In this document: positions 8,449-16,395 of the stretch, in pieces
How positions within the stretch are numbered: position 1 is the first letter of the stretch
How the letters are laid out: each line of letters starts with the position of its first letter
Origin: Bacteroidales bacterium
Lineage (GTDB): Bacteria; Bacteroidota; Bacteroidia; Bacteroidales; P3
NCBI GenBank assembly: GCA_017455205.1
Contig: JAFTBM010000042.1
Location: 1 to 33,485, forward strand
Reading direction: 5' to 3'
DNA: 33,485 nucleotides
Position numbers and translations under genes: made by a program
Notes under the pieces: model-generated
Seen by the model: only the letters and a program-made list of their open reading frames with translations
The model's database searches: none
Told to the model about the DNA's origin: nothing

Positions 8449-9858
8449 ATGACCATGAAACGAACACTACTACTACCCTTGTTGATGCTGACACTGGCAG
8501 CTTCGGCCAAGACGGCCTACAGAATTGAGTTCCGAGCCAACGGCAATGCCGACTCGATGCTCATCCTGGGGCACTACTATGCGCAGCACCGCTACGTGGA
8601 CGACACGGCCTACAACAACGGGCGCGGACGCTTTGTGTTCAAGGGGACCAGGGAGCTTGGTCCTGGACTCTATTTCATCACCAACCCTGACAACAGCCAC
8701 TACATTGAGTTGGCCATCTACCACGAGCAGCCACGGTTCAAATTCCACACCGACAATCGGAACTGGGTGGCCAATATGCAGGTGAAAGGGTCGGTACAGA
8801 ACGAGGTGTTTTTCAACTATCAGCGGGCCAGCAACGCACTCTACGAAGAGATGATGGAGGCCAAGCAGACGATGGATTCGGCAGCGTTTGCAGAGTTTCG
8901 GCATGCGCAGTACGGACGTGCCGATTCGCTGAAGAGGGCACTCTACGCCGAACACCCCGAGGCGATGATTGCCAAGATGATACATGCCACCAAGAACGTG
9001 GAGGAGGAGGTGCCCGTGGTGAATCAATGGGGCGACAGCTTAAGCCGCGAACAGCGCTACCGCTACTTTATCGGCCACTACTTCGACTATCTGCCCCTCG
9101 ACGATGAGTTTATCATTCGCACGCCGAAAGAGATTTTCTACCAGCGCGTGATGGATTACACCGACCGCCACCTGCACGGGCTGCCGCCCGAGGAGATATG
9201 CCCGATGCTCGACAGCCTGATCGACCGAGCGGAGGCCGCCCCCGAAGTCTATCAATGGCTCATCAAGCAACTGACGGAAAAATACTTGCAGAGCCACGTG
9301 ATGGTCTACGACGAGGTGTATGTCCACCTCGTGCAACGCTACTTTGCCACGGGGAAAGTGTTGGGGCTGGCACCGAGCACAGTGGACGAGCAGGTGGAGC
9401 GGGCAGCCAAGTGGGAGCGGCTGCTGGTGGGCCGCGTGGCACCCGAACTGATGCTCTTCGACACCCTGCGCTACACCCATAGCCTACACCGCATGCCTGG
9501 CCGCTACACGTTGCTTCTCTTCTGGAGCCCCACTTGCGGCCACTGCCGCGAAATTGTACCTGCACTCTACGAAGAGTTTCTCCGCGTAGCCGACAGCCTC
9601 GATATGACAGCTTTCGCGGTGCTGACCGAGTTTGACGAGGCAACACAGGGAAAGTGGCGACAGTTCTTGCGGGACTACAGCATCGACAGCCCCCGCTGGC
9701 TGAACATGAGCGGTGGCGAAGCTAATATCGACTGGCACGAGGTCTACGACATCGTCTCCACCCCGCAGGTCTACCTCATCGACAACCGCGACCACAAAAT
9801 CATAGCCAAAAAACTCAACGCCAAGCTTTTCGCTGACGTTGCTCGCCACTTGAAATAG
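8449..9858 (+). CDS. Exported TlpA-like thioredoxin protein with DUF4369-like N-terminus
   Basis: The 469-residue protein has a signal peptide (about 1-20, AASA/K). A beta-rich N-terminal part (about 23-110) resembles DUF4369: it describes a ligand-like strand pattern and ends before VKGSVQNEVF. A helical middle (about 115-320) resembles DUF5106. The C-terminal thioredoxin fold carries the redox motif CGHC (363-366) after LLLFWSPT and a cis-proline motif STPQVYLID. It probably acts as a periplasmic thiol-disulfide oxidoreductase and could receive electrons from DsbD, which is encoded nearby. A second ATG at 8455 gives a more typical start (MKRTLLL). ogt follows after 17 bp, so the two are likely co-transcribed. 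Confidence 0.88.
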   Translation: MTMKRTLLLPLLMLTLAASAKTAYRIEFRANGNADSMLILGHYYAQHRYVDDTAYNNGRGRFVFKGTRELGPGLYFITNPDNSHYIELAIYHEQPRFKFHTDNRNWVANMQVKGSVQNEVFFNYQRASNALYEEMMEAKQTMDSAAFAEFRHAQYGRADSLKRALYAEHPEAMIAKMIHATKNVEEEVPVVNQWGDSLSREQRYRYFIGHYFDYLPLDDEFIIRTPKEIFYQRVMDYTDRHLHGLPPEEICPMLDSLIDRAEAAPEVYQWLIKQLTEKYLQSHVMVYDEVYVHLVQRYFATGKVLGLAPSTVDEQVERAAKWERLLVGRVAPELMLFDTLRYTHSLHRMPGRYTLLLFWSPTCGHCREIVPALYEEFLRVADSLDMTAFAVLTEFDEATQGKWRQFLRDYSIDSPRWLNMSGGEANIDWHEVYDIVSTPQVYLIDNRDHKIIAKKLNAKLFADVARHLK

Positions 9859-9875
9859 ACTTAAAAGCTGCCTGG

Positions 9876-10403
9876 ATGGACTTCACTGCCCACTACCAGT
9901 CGCCCTTGGGGGGTATCACGATGGCATCCGATGGCGAAGCACTCGTCGGCCTCTGGTTCGACGGACAGCGATACTTCGCCGATACACTCGCAGCTCAACA
10001 TAAGGCGAAGAGCGACCTCCCCGTCTTCGACGACACACGCTGCTGGCTCGATACCTACTTCAGTGGCCATGCACCTGGTTTCACGCCCAAACTCGCTATG
10101 CGTACCAGCGACTTTCGAAGGCGAGTGTGGGAGATTATGCTCACCATCCCCTTCGGGCACACGATGACCTATGGCGACATCGCTCGGCAGATAGCCCGCG
10201 AACACGGCCTCGCCACGATGGCTGCTCAAGCCGTCGGCAACGCTGTGGGGCACAATAGCATCTCGCTCATCATCCCCTGCCACCGCGTGGTAGGCCGAGG
10301 CGGCTCGCTCACAGGCTACGCTGGCGGCATCATCAAGAAACTGCACCTGCTTCGGATGGAAAGCACACAGATATTTGCGACAGCCGACAAAATAATTTGT
10401 TGA
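9876..10403 (+). CDS. ogt: Methylated-DNA--protein-cysteine methyltransferase
   Basis: This enzyme repairs O6-alkylguanine by moving the alkyl group to its own cysteine in a single-use reaction. The 175-residue length fits the Ogt/MGMT family. The N-terminal beta domain (about 1-75) is followed by the DNA-binding/active-site domain: FRRRVWEIMLTIPFGHTMTYG, then AAQAVGNAVGHN, then the acceptor site IPCHRVVG with C135, and GYAGG. One small deviation is HNS where most members have NNP or HNP before the active-site strand. The gene ends just before a strong bidirectional terminator. Confidence 0.95.
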   Translation: MDFTAHYQSPLGGITMASDGEALVGLWFDGQRYFADTLAAQHKAKSDLPVFDDTRCWLDTYFSGHAPGFTPKLAMRTSDFRRRVWEIMLTIPFGHTMTYGDIARQIAREHGLATMAAQAVGNAVGHNSISLIIPCHRVVGRGGSLTGYAGGIIKKLHLLRMESTQIFATADKIIC

Positions 10404-10412
10404 AGAAATGAG

Positions 10413-10450
10413 AAATCCCGATGGGACTTTTGAAAATCTCATCGGGATTT
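10413..10450. terminator. Bidirectional terminator between ogt and the zeta-like gene
   Basis: An 11-bp perfect stem (AAATCCCGATG at 413-423 with its complement at 440-450) has a 16-nt loop. A/T runs flank both sides, so it can end the convergent transcripts of ogt (plus) and the zeta-like gene (minus). Confidence 0.85.
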
Positions 10451-10479
10451 TATATGTGCCTCTTCGGAGGGCTCGGAAC

Positions 10480-10770
10480 TCACATCAACACCTGTGCCCA
10501 CTGCGGGATGGCGTCGGAGTATCGTTTAATCATGCTTTGCCTGTCGGCCAGACACCGCTCACGCCATTCGGCACAGTAGACGGCGGCTTGCCTGACGGCC
10601 TCCGAGGAGTTCCAGTCGCCAAAACGCTCCTGTGCCACATGGTTGGGATTGATATAGACCGTATTATCCAGCCTCTCGTGGTGCAGGATTTGCGATGTGA
10701 TGGTGGTTTTCCCCGAGCCGTTAGGGCCAGCGATGACTATCAAGACAGGGTGATGAAGGGTTTCGGTCAT
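10480..10770 (-). CDS. Zeta-toxin-like P-loop protein, shortened (probable remnant)
   Basis: The 96-residue product starts like a Bacteroidota zeta-toxin/P-loop kinase: Walker A AGPNGSGKTT at about 14-23, then VYINPNHVAQERFGDW. Full-length relatives are about 190-200 residues. The tail (KRYSDAIPQWAQVLM) resembles the normal C-terminus, so about 90 middle residues seem to be missing by an in-frame deletion near residue 80. The usual aspartate after NP is asparagine here. The missing part would hold the rest of the kinase core, so activity is unlikely. The start overlaps the upstream small gene by 4 bp. Confidence 0.65.
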   Translation of the reverse strand: MTETLHHPVLIVIAGPNGSGKTTITSQILHHERLDNTVYINPNHVAQERFGDWNSSEAVRQAAVYCAEWRERCLADRQSMIKRYSDAIPQWAQVLM

Positions 10771-10946
10771 AAGACTGCTATCTTCTTCTGCAACATGGTG
10801 CTGATTTCATTGAAGTAGACGGCAACAGCCTTGGCGGTAGACGTCTGGGCTTCGGCGGCAGCCTCCTTCATAATGGCAGAGAGCATCTCGTCCGACGGCT
10901 CATCCATCGAGGTGAGGCGATAGGCATTCAATTCCTTCTCTGACAT
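10767..10946 (-). CDS. Small antitoxin-like protein paired with the zeta-like gene
   Basis: This 59-residue acidic, alanine-rich and probably helical protein starts at the ATG at 10946 (MSEKELNAYRLTSMDEPSDEM). A longer frame to 11138 only adds sequence antisense to pepC. Residues 25-55 (IMKEAAAEAQTSTAKAVAVY) look like a coiled helix. The 4-bp ATGA overlap with the zeta-like gene is the layout of toxin-antitoxin pairs, with the small gene first. It lies 32 bp after pepC with no visible promoter of its own. Its function as an antitoxin is inferred from position only. Confidence 0.6.
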   Translation of the reverse strand: MSEKELNAYRLTSMDEPSDEMLSAIMKEAAAEAQTSTAKAVAVYFNEISTMLQKKIAVL

Positions 10947-10978
10947 TGTCTTCTGACTTACTGTATTAACCAACAATG

Positions 10979-12406
10979 CTACTCTTCTGGGGCAAACATC
11001 GGGTCCCAAGCGGGGAGCATGATGGGCTTCTGGTCCATCATCTTCAGGATGTTGGCGGGAATATACTTCTCCTCCAGCACAACGCGGAACATATACTCGT
11101 TGAACCAATCGTTGGTCATGATGAGGTTGCCTTGCCATCCGTAGGTGGGTCCCCAGCTATTCTCTACCATCCACTTGATGGGCTTGCCGTCCTTGTCAAG
11201 GTCTACGGCACATAGGGTCATAGCGTGGCTCGAGCCGCTGGCGAAGGTGCTCACGCGCTGCTTTTTGTCCATGCCAAAAGTAGTCCCCATAAGTGAGGCG
11301 TAGTCGTAGTTGTTCATGTCCATGAAGCCCTTGTCGCGGTTAAGGAATTTGCCCACGTCGCAGGAGAAGTACATCATTGTACTATCCTTGATAGAGGCAA
11401 TGCACATCGGGGCAATATCCTCCATCGGAAGGTTGAGATAGCGCCAATTCTGACCATCGTAGACGTGCCGGTCGTATTCGATTTCGTACACCTTGTAGTA
11501 TTCGCGTGTGGGGTCGTTCATGACCATGTAGTACTTTGAGAAGTCTGTTTTAGCGAATTTCTCGTAGAACTCCTTGGGGGTGTAGGTGGCGGTCTCCACA
11601 ATCTCGCCCTTGGCGTTCTTCTGTTCCCAAGTGAACTCTGCGGGAGGCTCACCAAAGGTTAGGGCAAGCATACGGTAGATGGTGCCGAGCATCTCGGTCT
11701 TCTTGGCCTGCATCTTTTGCGGGGTCATACCTTTCTGCGCGGCCATCTCGCGCAATTGGAGGCCGTCCTCGCGGAGCTTAAGGGCGATGAGGCTACTGAT
11801 GCTGGAGGTGTTGTTGGTGTTGAAGGTCTCGGGCATCACGTCGCTGGGGACAAGGCCATACTTGTCAATCAGGTTGGCCACACCAGTGAACTGCCCACCG
11901 TCGCCGATGGGGTTTTTGAAGAGCCATTGCACCTTCTGGTCATCCATCGGGAGCTTAGCATTGTCGATGGTGGCTTGCAGGAAGAGGTTGGCCTTCTCCA
12001 ACTGGTCGTAGAAGAAGAGGTAGGCCTGCGAGAATTGGAATTCGGCTGGCAGGTTGTGGTGGCGAATGGCTTGGTTACGAAGCACATTGAGACCAGTGAA
12101 CATCCAGCAGCGTCCGCTGCTCTTCTGGTCGGTTACAGCTTTACTCACCACGCGGTTGCTGAAATGGGAGTTGAACTTGGTAGCATTCTCATGGTTGAGG
12201 GCGAGCTTGGCAGGGGCATTGTTCACCATGATGTTGCGTAGAGCCTTGTCGGTAGCCGAAGTGCCGTAGCTTTTTTTCATCTGCTGCATCATCTCGGGAC
12301 TGATGCCACCTTTGTCCTGCTGCTGTGCAGCTTTCTTTCCCTGCGCCATAGCACCCGAGCTAACAAGCAGGATGCCGAGAGCCAAGGTAATGTGCTTTAC
12401 TTTCAT
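10979..12406 (-). CDS. pepC: Exported C1 family peptidase, PepC/bleomycin hydrolase type
   Basis: The 475-residue protein is an aminopeptidase C/bleomycin hydrolase relative. The catalytic triad is visible: C100 in QKSSGRCWMF, H394 in SSHAMTL, and N416 in VENSWG. Unlike classical cytoplasmic PepC, it begins with a signal peptide (1-21, GAMA/Q), so it likely works in the periplasm, as do many Bacteroidota versions. The usual C-terminal self-inhibiting tail region is present, ending MFAPEE. A good promoter (12524-12553) lies about 120 bp upstream. The toxin-antitoxin-like pair follows on the same strand. Confidence 0.93.
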   Translation of the reverse strand: MKVKHITLALGILLVSSGAMAQGKKAAQQQDKGGISPEMMQQMKKSYGTSATDKALRNIMVNNAPAKLALNHENATKFNSHFSNRVVSKAVTDQKSSGRCWMFTGLNVLRNQAIRHHNLPAEFQFSQAYLFFYDQLEKANLFLQATIDNAKLPMDDQKVQWLFKNPIGDGGQFTGVANLIDKYGLVPSDVMPETFNTNNTSSISSLIALKLREDGLQLREMAAQKGMTPQKMQAKKTEMLGTIYRMLALTFGEPPAEFTWEQKNAKGEIVETATYTPKEFYEKFAKTDFSKYYMVMNDPTREYYKVYEIEYDRHVYDGQNWRYLNLPMEDIAPMCIASIKDSTMMYFSCDVGKFLNRDKGFMDMNNYDYASLMGTTFGMDKKQRVSTFASGSSHAMTLCAVDLDKDGKPIKWMVENSWGPTYGWQGNLIMTNDWFNEYMFRVVLEEKYIPANILKMMDQKPIMLPAWDPMFAPEE

Positions 12407-12523
12407 GCTTTATGCGTTTTATTTAATCAAGGAGGGTTCTTTTGATTCACCTTTTGGATGCCAAGACAGACAGAACCCATTAATCTGCCAGACAAACGTT
12501 GTTTAATCTTCGGTTTACGTGTG

Positions 12524-12553
12524 CAAAGATACGGCTATTTTCCCATTTGACAA
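12524..12553 (-). promoter_or_regulatory. Bacteroidota-type promoter for pepC
   Basis: On the minus strand TTG (12551-12553) is followed after 20 nt or less (19 bp counted) by TATCTTTG (12524-12531). This gives a long leader of about 110 nt before the pepC ATG. Confidence 0.75.
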
Positions 12554-12909
12554 TGGATTATTTGCCATATTTTTACAGGATGTGAGGGGTACTGGTTGAT
12601 ATTCCGTCTATTGTATTGAGATTATATTTGGTTGGCATTTTCTATCTTTACACCAGTCAGCATATGATATAGACGGGGTTTGTCATTGCAATGCTGGCCT
12701 TTGCTCTTATCAGCAGGAATAGCCCCTTGAACATAAACACAGGATCAATTGGCTTGCAGCCAGCGTTGCACTTCCGCCCTCCTGCTCTCGAATACGAAAC
12801 TGCTCGAAGTTGATAGTTGTAGACTCTGCCTCAAAATGTCATCATGTGATTTCTACGTGAAGACTAAGAAAAATGGCACTCACCCTCGTCTGCCTAACAT
12901 AACGTTCCG
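12554..12909. other. Gap between gdx and pepC, possible decayed coding DNA
   Basis: No intact gene is seen. On the minus strand a frame without a start is open from about 12855 to a TGA near 12750 (peptide includes RRAEVQRWLQAN). After the stop it continues open to about 12620. This could be the remnant of a degraded gene. I could not match it to a family. Confidence 0.35.
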
Positions 12910-13239
12910 CTATTGCGGGGTTATCATCTTAAGCCCCACGATTGAGGCTACGAGGGTAGTGAGGAAAAACAAGCGCCAAAATGTGGCTGGCTCGTGGAAG
13001 ATAAATATTCCCACCAGCACCGACCCAACCGCTCCGATGCCTGTCCACACAGGATAGGCCGTTCCTATCGGCAACGCCTCGGTGGCTTTGGCCAATAGCA
13101 CAGCACTGAGCACGTAGAACAGGGCAAAGCCTCCCATCCACGCCCAGTAGGTTGTGCCGTCAAGTCCTTTGCTCTTGCCGAGGCAGAAAGCAAATCCCAC
13201 CTCGCAAAGACCCGCCAGTATCAGTATCAACCAGTGCAT
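12910..13239 (-). CDS. gdx: SMR-family transporter, Gdx/SugE type
   Basis: This 109-residue protein has four membrane helices and belongs to the small multidrug resistance family. The essential membrane glutamate is E13 in helix 1 (GLCEVGFAF). The stretch LPIGTAYPVWTGIGAVGSVL matches the Gdx (SugE) branch, which exports guanidinium, better than the EmrE branch. A dimer in the inner membrane is expected. A terminator-like hairpin (13256-13296) ends 17 bp upstream of the start. AAAGGAG directly touches the ATG, leaving no normal Shine-Dalgarno spacing. Confidence 0.85.
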   Translation of the reverse strand: MHWLILILAGLCEVGFAFCLGKSKGLDGTTYWAWMGGFALFYVLSAVLLAKATEALPIGTAYPVWTGIGAVGSVLVGIFIFHEPATFWRLFFLTTLVASIVGLKMITPQ

Positions 13240-13255
13240 CTCCTTTCGTTTTTCA

Positions 13256-13296
13256 AAAAGCAGGGTGGCCTACTCCAAGGAGTGTGGCTACCCTGC
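13256..13296 (-). terminator. Strong hairpin with T run between the C69 gene and gdx
   Basis: A 7-bp outer stem (260-266 with 290-296) extends through partly paired bases to an inner ACTCC/GGAGT stem. On the minus strand it is followed by CTTTTT. It lies 24 bp after the C69 stop codon, so it is most simply the C69 terminator. It also lies directly in front of gdx, so it could act as an attenuator. CTCCTT in the hairpin is complementary to AAGGAG before the gdx start. Confidence 0.8.
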
Positions 13297-13320
13297 TACT
13301 ATCCCAATCCAATAATTACC

Positions 13321-15081
13321 CTATCTTTGGAGTATGACATCGCCGTGGTCGCCCACTATCATGCGATACCATTCCTGCCTATATTCAGGCATCATCGGCG
13401 AAACGGCCATACCGGTCGCCGTACGTTCAAATTTGCCGTCTTTCTCGCGCTTGATATTGCCATCGAGATACTTAACCAAGAGGTATTTGTCAAGCTTGTT
13501 CCACTCGTGCATCATCTTCTCGGCCTGGCGATTGCTGAAGTCATTGAGCTGTCGGGTAAGTGCCTCGCCAACGTTATCACGAGCACGCTCATCGAGCTTG
13601 GCCACGTCGGCTATAAAGCCTTCTTCCAGCTCGTTCTGCACCTTCTGCAGGTCTACAATCATATCGCTATAGCGGCTATAGACGAAGTTGGTTACTCGGT
13701 TGAAGAGCCAGAAGGCGGCACTCTCGCTGTAGGTCAGCATGTCGCCATTGCCTTGCTTGAAGCAGAGGGGGATTTCGGTAATGCCACAATACATAGGGCA
13801 GTAGACCGTGCTGTAGGTATCGTCCACTCCGAACCAAAGTATGCCGCCCACTTTGCTGGGAAGCCAGCCGCGACATTGTGCCACAAACGAGAATCCAGTC
13901 TGCTGGGTGCTGGTAGCACGCTCGTGGATGTAGTTCTCACCATCCACTTTGAAGGCCATCGGGCGCCAACGGTAAGGGCAGTTGAAGGGGCCACCACCGA
14001 GGTCTTGACTCATATCCATAGCCGTTCCCTCATAATGGTCGCGCATGAGGTTCATCGCCTCGCGGACGCTGATTTTGTGGTCGGGGATAATCCAAAGCGG
14101 CAACCGTTCGGCGGTAGCATCGCCCATGGCGTAGCGCTCGTAGGGCTTCATCTCCTTGCTCACGCGGTTAAACATGGCATACACGCGAGCATCGCATCCG
14201 CGGATACCACTGAAGGTCAGCGGGCAATAGGTATCGGCGAAGGAGAAGTCTGCATCGTTGCCATTGAACCAGCCACAGGCACGTGCATAGTCAATCACGT
14301 CGCTGCTGTAGACGCACTCCACCTCGCGCTCGTTGATGTAGTCCATGTGGAGGCTGCTGATTGCCTTATGCTTACCGCGCCCTTTCACTTTGCTCCAGCG
14401 GTTGCTTTCCTGCGGGAACTGGGTGATGCGCGCTTGATTAGCGTGGCCGCAAACCATCCCATCGGGGATGCGGCGAGCCACCCAGACGGCACCTTCGCTA
14501 TACTGGTAGTTCATCTTCTGTGCCACATCGCTCTTCACCGGTGCACTGCGCTTGCCGATAAGCTCCATGATCCACACCTCCTTGGGGTCGGCTATCGAGA
14601 AGCTTTCGCCACTGCTGCTGTAGCCGTAGTCGGCCACCAGTTGAGCCATCGTGGCGATGGCCTCACGAGCATTCTTGGCACGTTGCAAGGTAACGTATAT
14701 CAGCGAGCCGTAGTCTATGCCCTTCACCTTGCCTTTGTGGCACTCGCTACGCCCACCGTAGGTGGTCTCGCCGATGGCCAGCTGGTGCTCGTTCATGTTG
14801 CCCACCACGCTGTAAGTATGCGCCACCTGGGGGATGGCAAACAGCGGCGTACCACTATCCCAATCCACCAGCATAAAGGTCTCACCCTCGGCATAATTGG
14901 CTGCCTTGCGGTAGTAGAGCTCTCCGTAGAGCGTGTGGCTATCGGCCGCATAGGTAATCATCGTGCTTCCGTCGGTGGTTGCCCCTCTGGTAAACAGGAA
15001 GTTGGTGCAAGCCTCGGCGTGTACGCCCACAAGCAGGGCTGCCCCCATAAGTGCTGCCCCAAGAATTCGTTTTGGTCTCAT
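13321..15081 (-). CDS. Exported C69 family dipeptidase
   Basis: This is a 586-residue member of peptidase family C69, an N-terminal nucleophile hydrolase group related to PepD. I start at the ATG at 15081, which gives a clean signal peptide (1-24). Cleavage after HAEA would expose C25 (CTNFLFTRGAT), the expected catalytic N-terminal cysteine. The -2 residue is Glu, so this is not a lipobox. Conserved features include the TYAADSHTLYGEL segment, NEHQLAIGETT, and WIMELIG. Location is the periplasm. The gene lies 61 bp after tdh, and a hairpin (15101-15136) is in the gap. The large plus-strand frame 13234-15168 is its antisense shadow. Confidence 0.92.
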   Translation of the reverse strand: MRPKRILGAALMGAALLVGVHAEACTNFLFTRGATTDGSTMITYAADSHTLYGELYYRKAANYAEGETFMLVDWDSGTPLFAIPQVAHTYSVVGNMNEHQLAIGETTYGGRSECHKGKVKGIDYGSLIYVTLQRAKNAREAIATMAQLVADYGYSSSGESFSIADPKEVWIMELIGKRSAPVKSDVAQKMNYQYSEGAVWVARRIPDGMVCGHANQARITQFPQESNRWSKVKGRGKHKAISSLHMDYINEREVECVYSSDVIDYARACGWFNGNDADFSFADTYCPLTFSGIRGCDARVYAMFNRVSKEMKPYERYAMGDATAERLPLWIIPDHKISVREAMNLMRDHYEGTAMDMSQDLGGGPFNCPYRWRPMAFKVDGENYIHERATSTQQTGFSFVAQCRGWLPSKVGGILWFGVDDTYSTVYCPMYCGITEIPLCFKQGNGDMLTYSESAAFWLFNRVTNFVYSRYSDMIVDLQKVQNELEEGFIADVAKLDERARDNVGEALTRQLNDFSNRQAEKMMHEWNKLDKYLLVKYLDGNIKREKDGKFERTATGMAVSPMMPEYRQEWYRMIVGDHGDVILQR

Positions 15082-15100
15082 ATTGCTTCCAAGATATTGA

Positions 15101-15136
15101 TGCGGGGGGCAGCCACCCACGTGCCTGCACCCCGCA
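15101..15136. other. GC-rich inverted repeat between tdh and the C69 gene
   Basis: TGCGGGG (15101-15107) and CCCCGCA (15130-15136) form a 7-bp stem with partial inner pairing. There is no T run on either side, so it is a poor terminator. It may stabilise or mark an mRNA end between the two genes. Confidence 0.5.
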
Positions 15137-15142
15137 TTGAAT

Positions 15143-16090
15143 TTACAGCAGTTTTTTCTTCAGGTTGAGAATCATGTCGTCGGTCATACGCTCAAGGTCG
15201 TACTGCGGATTCCATCCCCACTCCTGGCGTGCACAACTGTCGTCCATGTTGTTGGGCCAGCTGTCGGCTATGGCCTGCTTGATGGGCTCTGGCTCATATA
15301 CCATCTCAAACGCTGGGTAGCGTTTCTTGATGGCATTGTAGATGATTTCGGGGTCGAAGCTCATGGCCGTTACGTTGAACGAGTTGCGGTGCACCAGCTT
15401 CGAGGGGTCTGCCTCCATGATGTCAATCATCGCCTTCTGTGCGTCGGGCATGTACATCATGTCCATATAGGTGCCTTTCTTCAGCGGACAGGTGAATTTC
15501 TCTCCTTTGACGGCTGCGTAGTAGATTTCCACAGCGTAGTCGGTAGTGCCACCGCCTGGGAGCGTCAAGTAGCTAATCAAGCCTGGGAAACGCACCGACC
15601 GAGTATCCACGCCGAAGCGGGTGTAGTAGTAGTCGCTCAACAGCTCACCCGTCACTTTGGTAACACCGTAGATGGTGTTGGGACGCTGGATGGTGTCCTG
15701 CGGAGTGTTATCGTGCGGAGTTGAAGGCCCAAATGCTCCGATAGAACTCGGCGTGAAGACCGCACAGCCGAACAGGCGAGCCACCTCCAAGCAGTTCACC
15801 AAGCTGCCAATTCCCACGTTCCAACCCAACATCGGGTTGAGCTCGGCCGTGGCCGAAAGAATGGCCGCAAGGTTATAGATAGTGTCGATGTTGTATTGCT
15901 TCACAGCAGCCGCTATCTGCATAATCTGTGTGCTGTCAATCCGCTCCACGGGGCCACGCTCGTAAGGGTCGCCTTTGAGTGGACGCAAATCGCTGCAAAC
16001 CACGTTGCTGTCGCCATACACATCCCGAAGGTTGCGCGTGAGCTCGCTACCTATTTGGCCGCCAGCTCCAACAATCAAAATCTTTTTCAT
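15143..16090 (-). CDS. SDR-type L-threonine 3-dehydrogenase
   Basis: This cytoplasmic enzyme oxidises L-threonine to 2-amino-3-ketobutyrate with NAD+. The 315-residue sequence has the Rossmann motif GAGGQIG (8-14) and the SDR active site with S115/S116 (TPSSIGAFGPSTP) and Y141-x3-K145. It closely follows the short-chain TDH pattern known from Cupriavidus and Flavobacterium: LSATAELNP, FPGLISY, PGGGTTDYA, and DSWPNNMDDSCARQEWGWN. This is not the zinc-dependent Tdh family. A plain NAD-dependent epimerase label would be less exact. It probably has its own promoter (16183-16190). Confidence 0.92.
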   Translation of the reverse strand: MKKILIVGAGGQIGSELTRNLRDVYGDSNVVCSDLRPLKGDPYERGPVERIDSTQIMQIAAAVKQYNIDTIYNLAAILSATAELNPMLGWNVGIGSLVNCLEVARLFGCAVFTPSSIGAFGPSTPHDNTPQDTIQRPNTIYGVTKVTGELLSDYYYTRFGVDTRSVRFPGLISYLTLPGGGTTDYAVEIYYAAVKGEKFTCPLKKGTYMDMMYMPDAQKAMIDIMEADPSKLVHRNSFNVTAMSFDPEIIYNAIKKRYPAFEMVYEPEPIKQAIADSWPNNMDDSCARQEWGWNPQYDLERMTDDMILNLKKKLL

Positions 16091-16395
16091 CGTTATTAGT
16101 TGTTGTTTTAATATCTTTTGTTTCGTTCAATATGCAATCTATCACTCACTTGCACTGCTTCCACCTCTTCCCTCATCAGCAGCAAATTTACGCATTTTTC
16201 CCGAATAAATTGCCACCATCTCAAAATATTCACCTTTTTATTTTTTCTTCCCCTCACATCCCCCTCGCAACTATGAGCCAGACGGCACTTGCGAGCAACG
16301 TTCTTTTCCGCCCTCGAAAAAGAGAGCAGACGGACACCCGATTCCGAGCACCCGCCTGCATCCAATTCCTATCTTCAAAGAGCCTTCGGCTTGCC
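16091..16395. other. Gap between rplS and the threonine dehydrogenase
   Basis: This gap of about 305 bp holds a candidate -7 box at 16183-16190 for the dehydrogenase. A small hairpin (AGCC/GGCT at 16381-16391) lies just after the rplS stop and may be a weak terminator. I see no gene. The minus-strand frame 16108-16365 has no family resemblance. Confidence 0.5.
16183..16190 (-). promoter_or_regulatory. Possible -7 box for the threonine dehydrogenase
   Basis: TAAATTTG on the minus strand matches TAnnTTTG and lies 92 bp upstream of the ATG. No well-spaced TTG is visible upstream, so this is tentative. Confidence 0.4.

Noticed and set aside
8136-8510. 124-codon open frame on the minus strand
   Set aside because: It translates the 11-bp array into a repetitive peptide and overlaps the start of the thioredoxin gene.
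13240-13320. Guanidine riboswitch before gdx
   Set aside because: I could not find the conserved parts of the known guanidine riboswitch classes; only a terminator-like hairpin is visible.
13322-13329. TATCTTTG on the plus strand
   Set aside because: It matches the -7 consensus but lies at the end of the minus-strand C69 gene with no plus-strand gene downstream.
13234-15168. 644-codon open frame on the plus strand
   Set aside because: It lies antisense to the C69 dipeptidase, has no family resemblance, and its composition mirrors the codon bias of the real gene.
16371-16391. Small hairpin after rplS as a terminator
   Set aside because: The stem is only four to five pairs with a poor T run, so I do not call it as a terminator.
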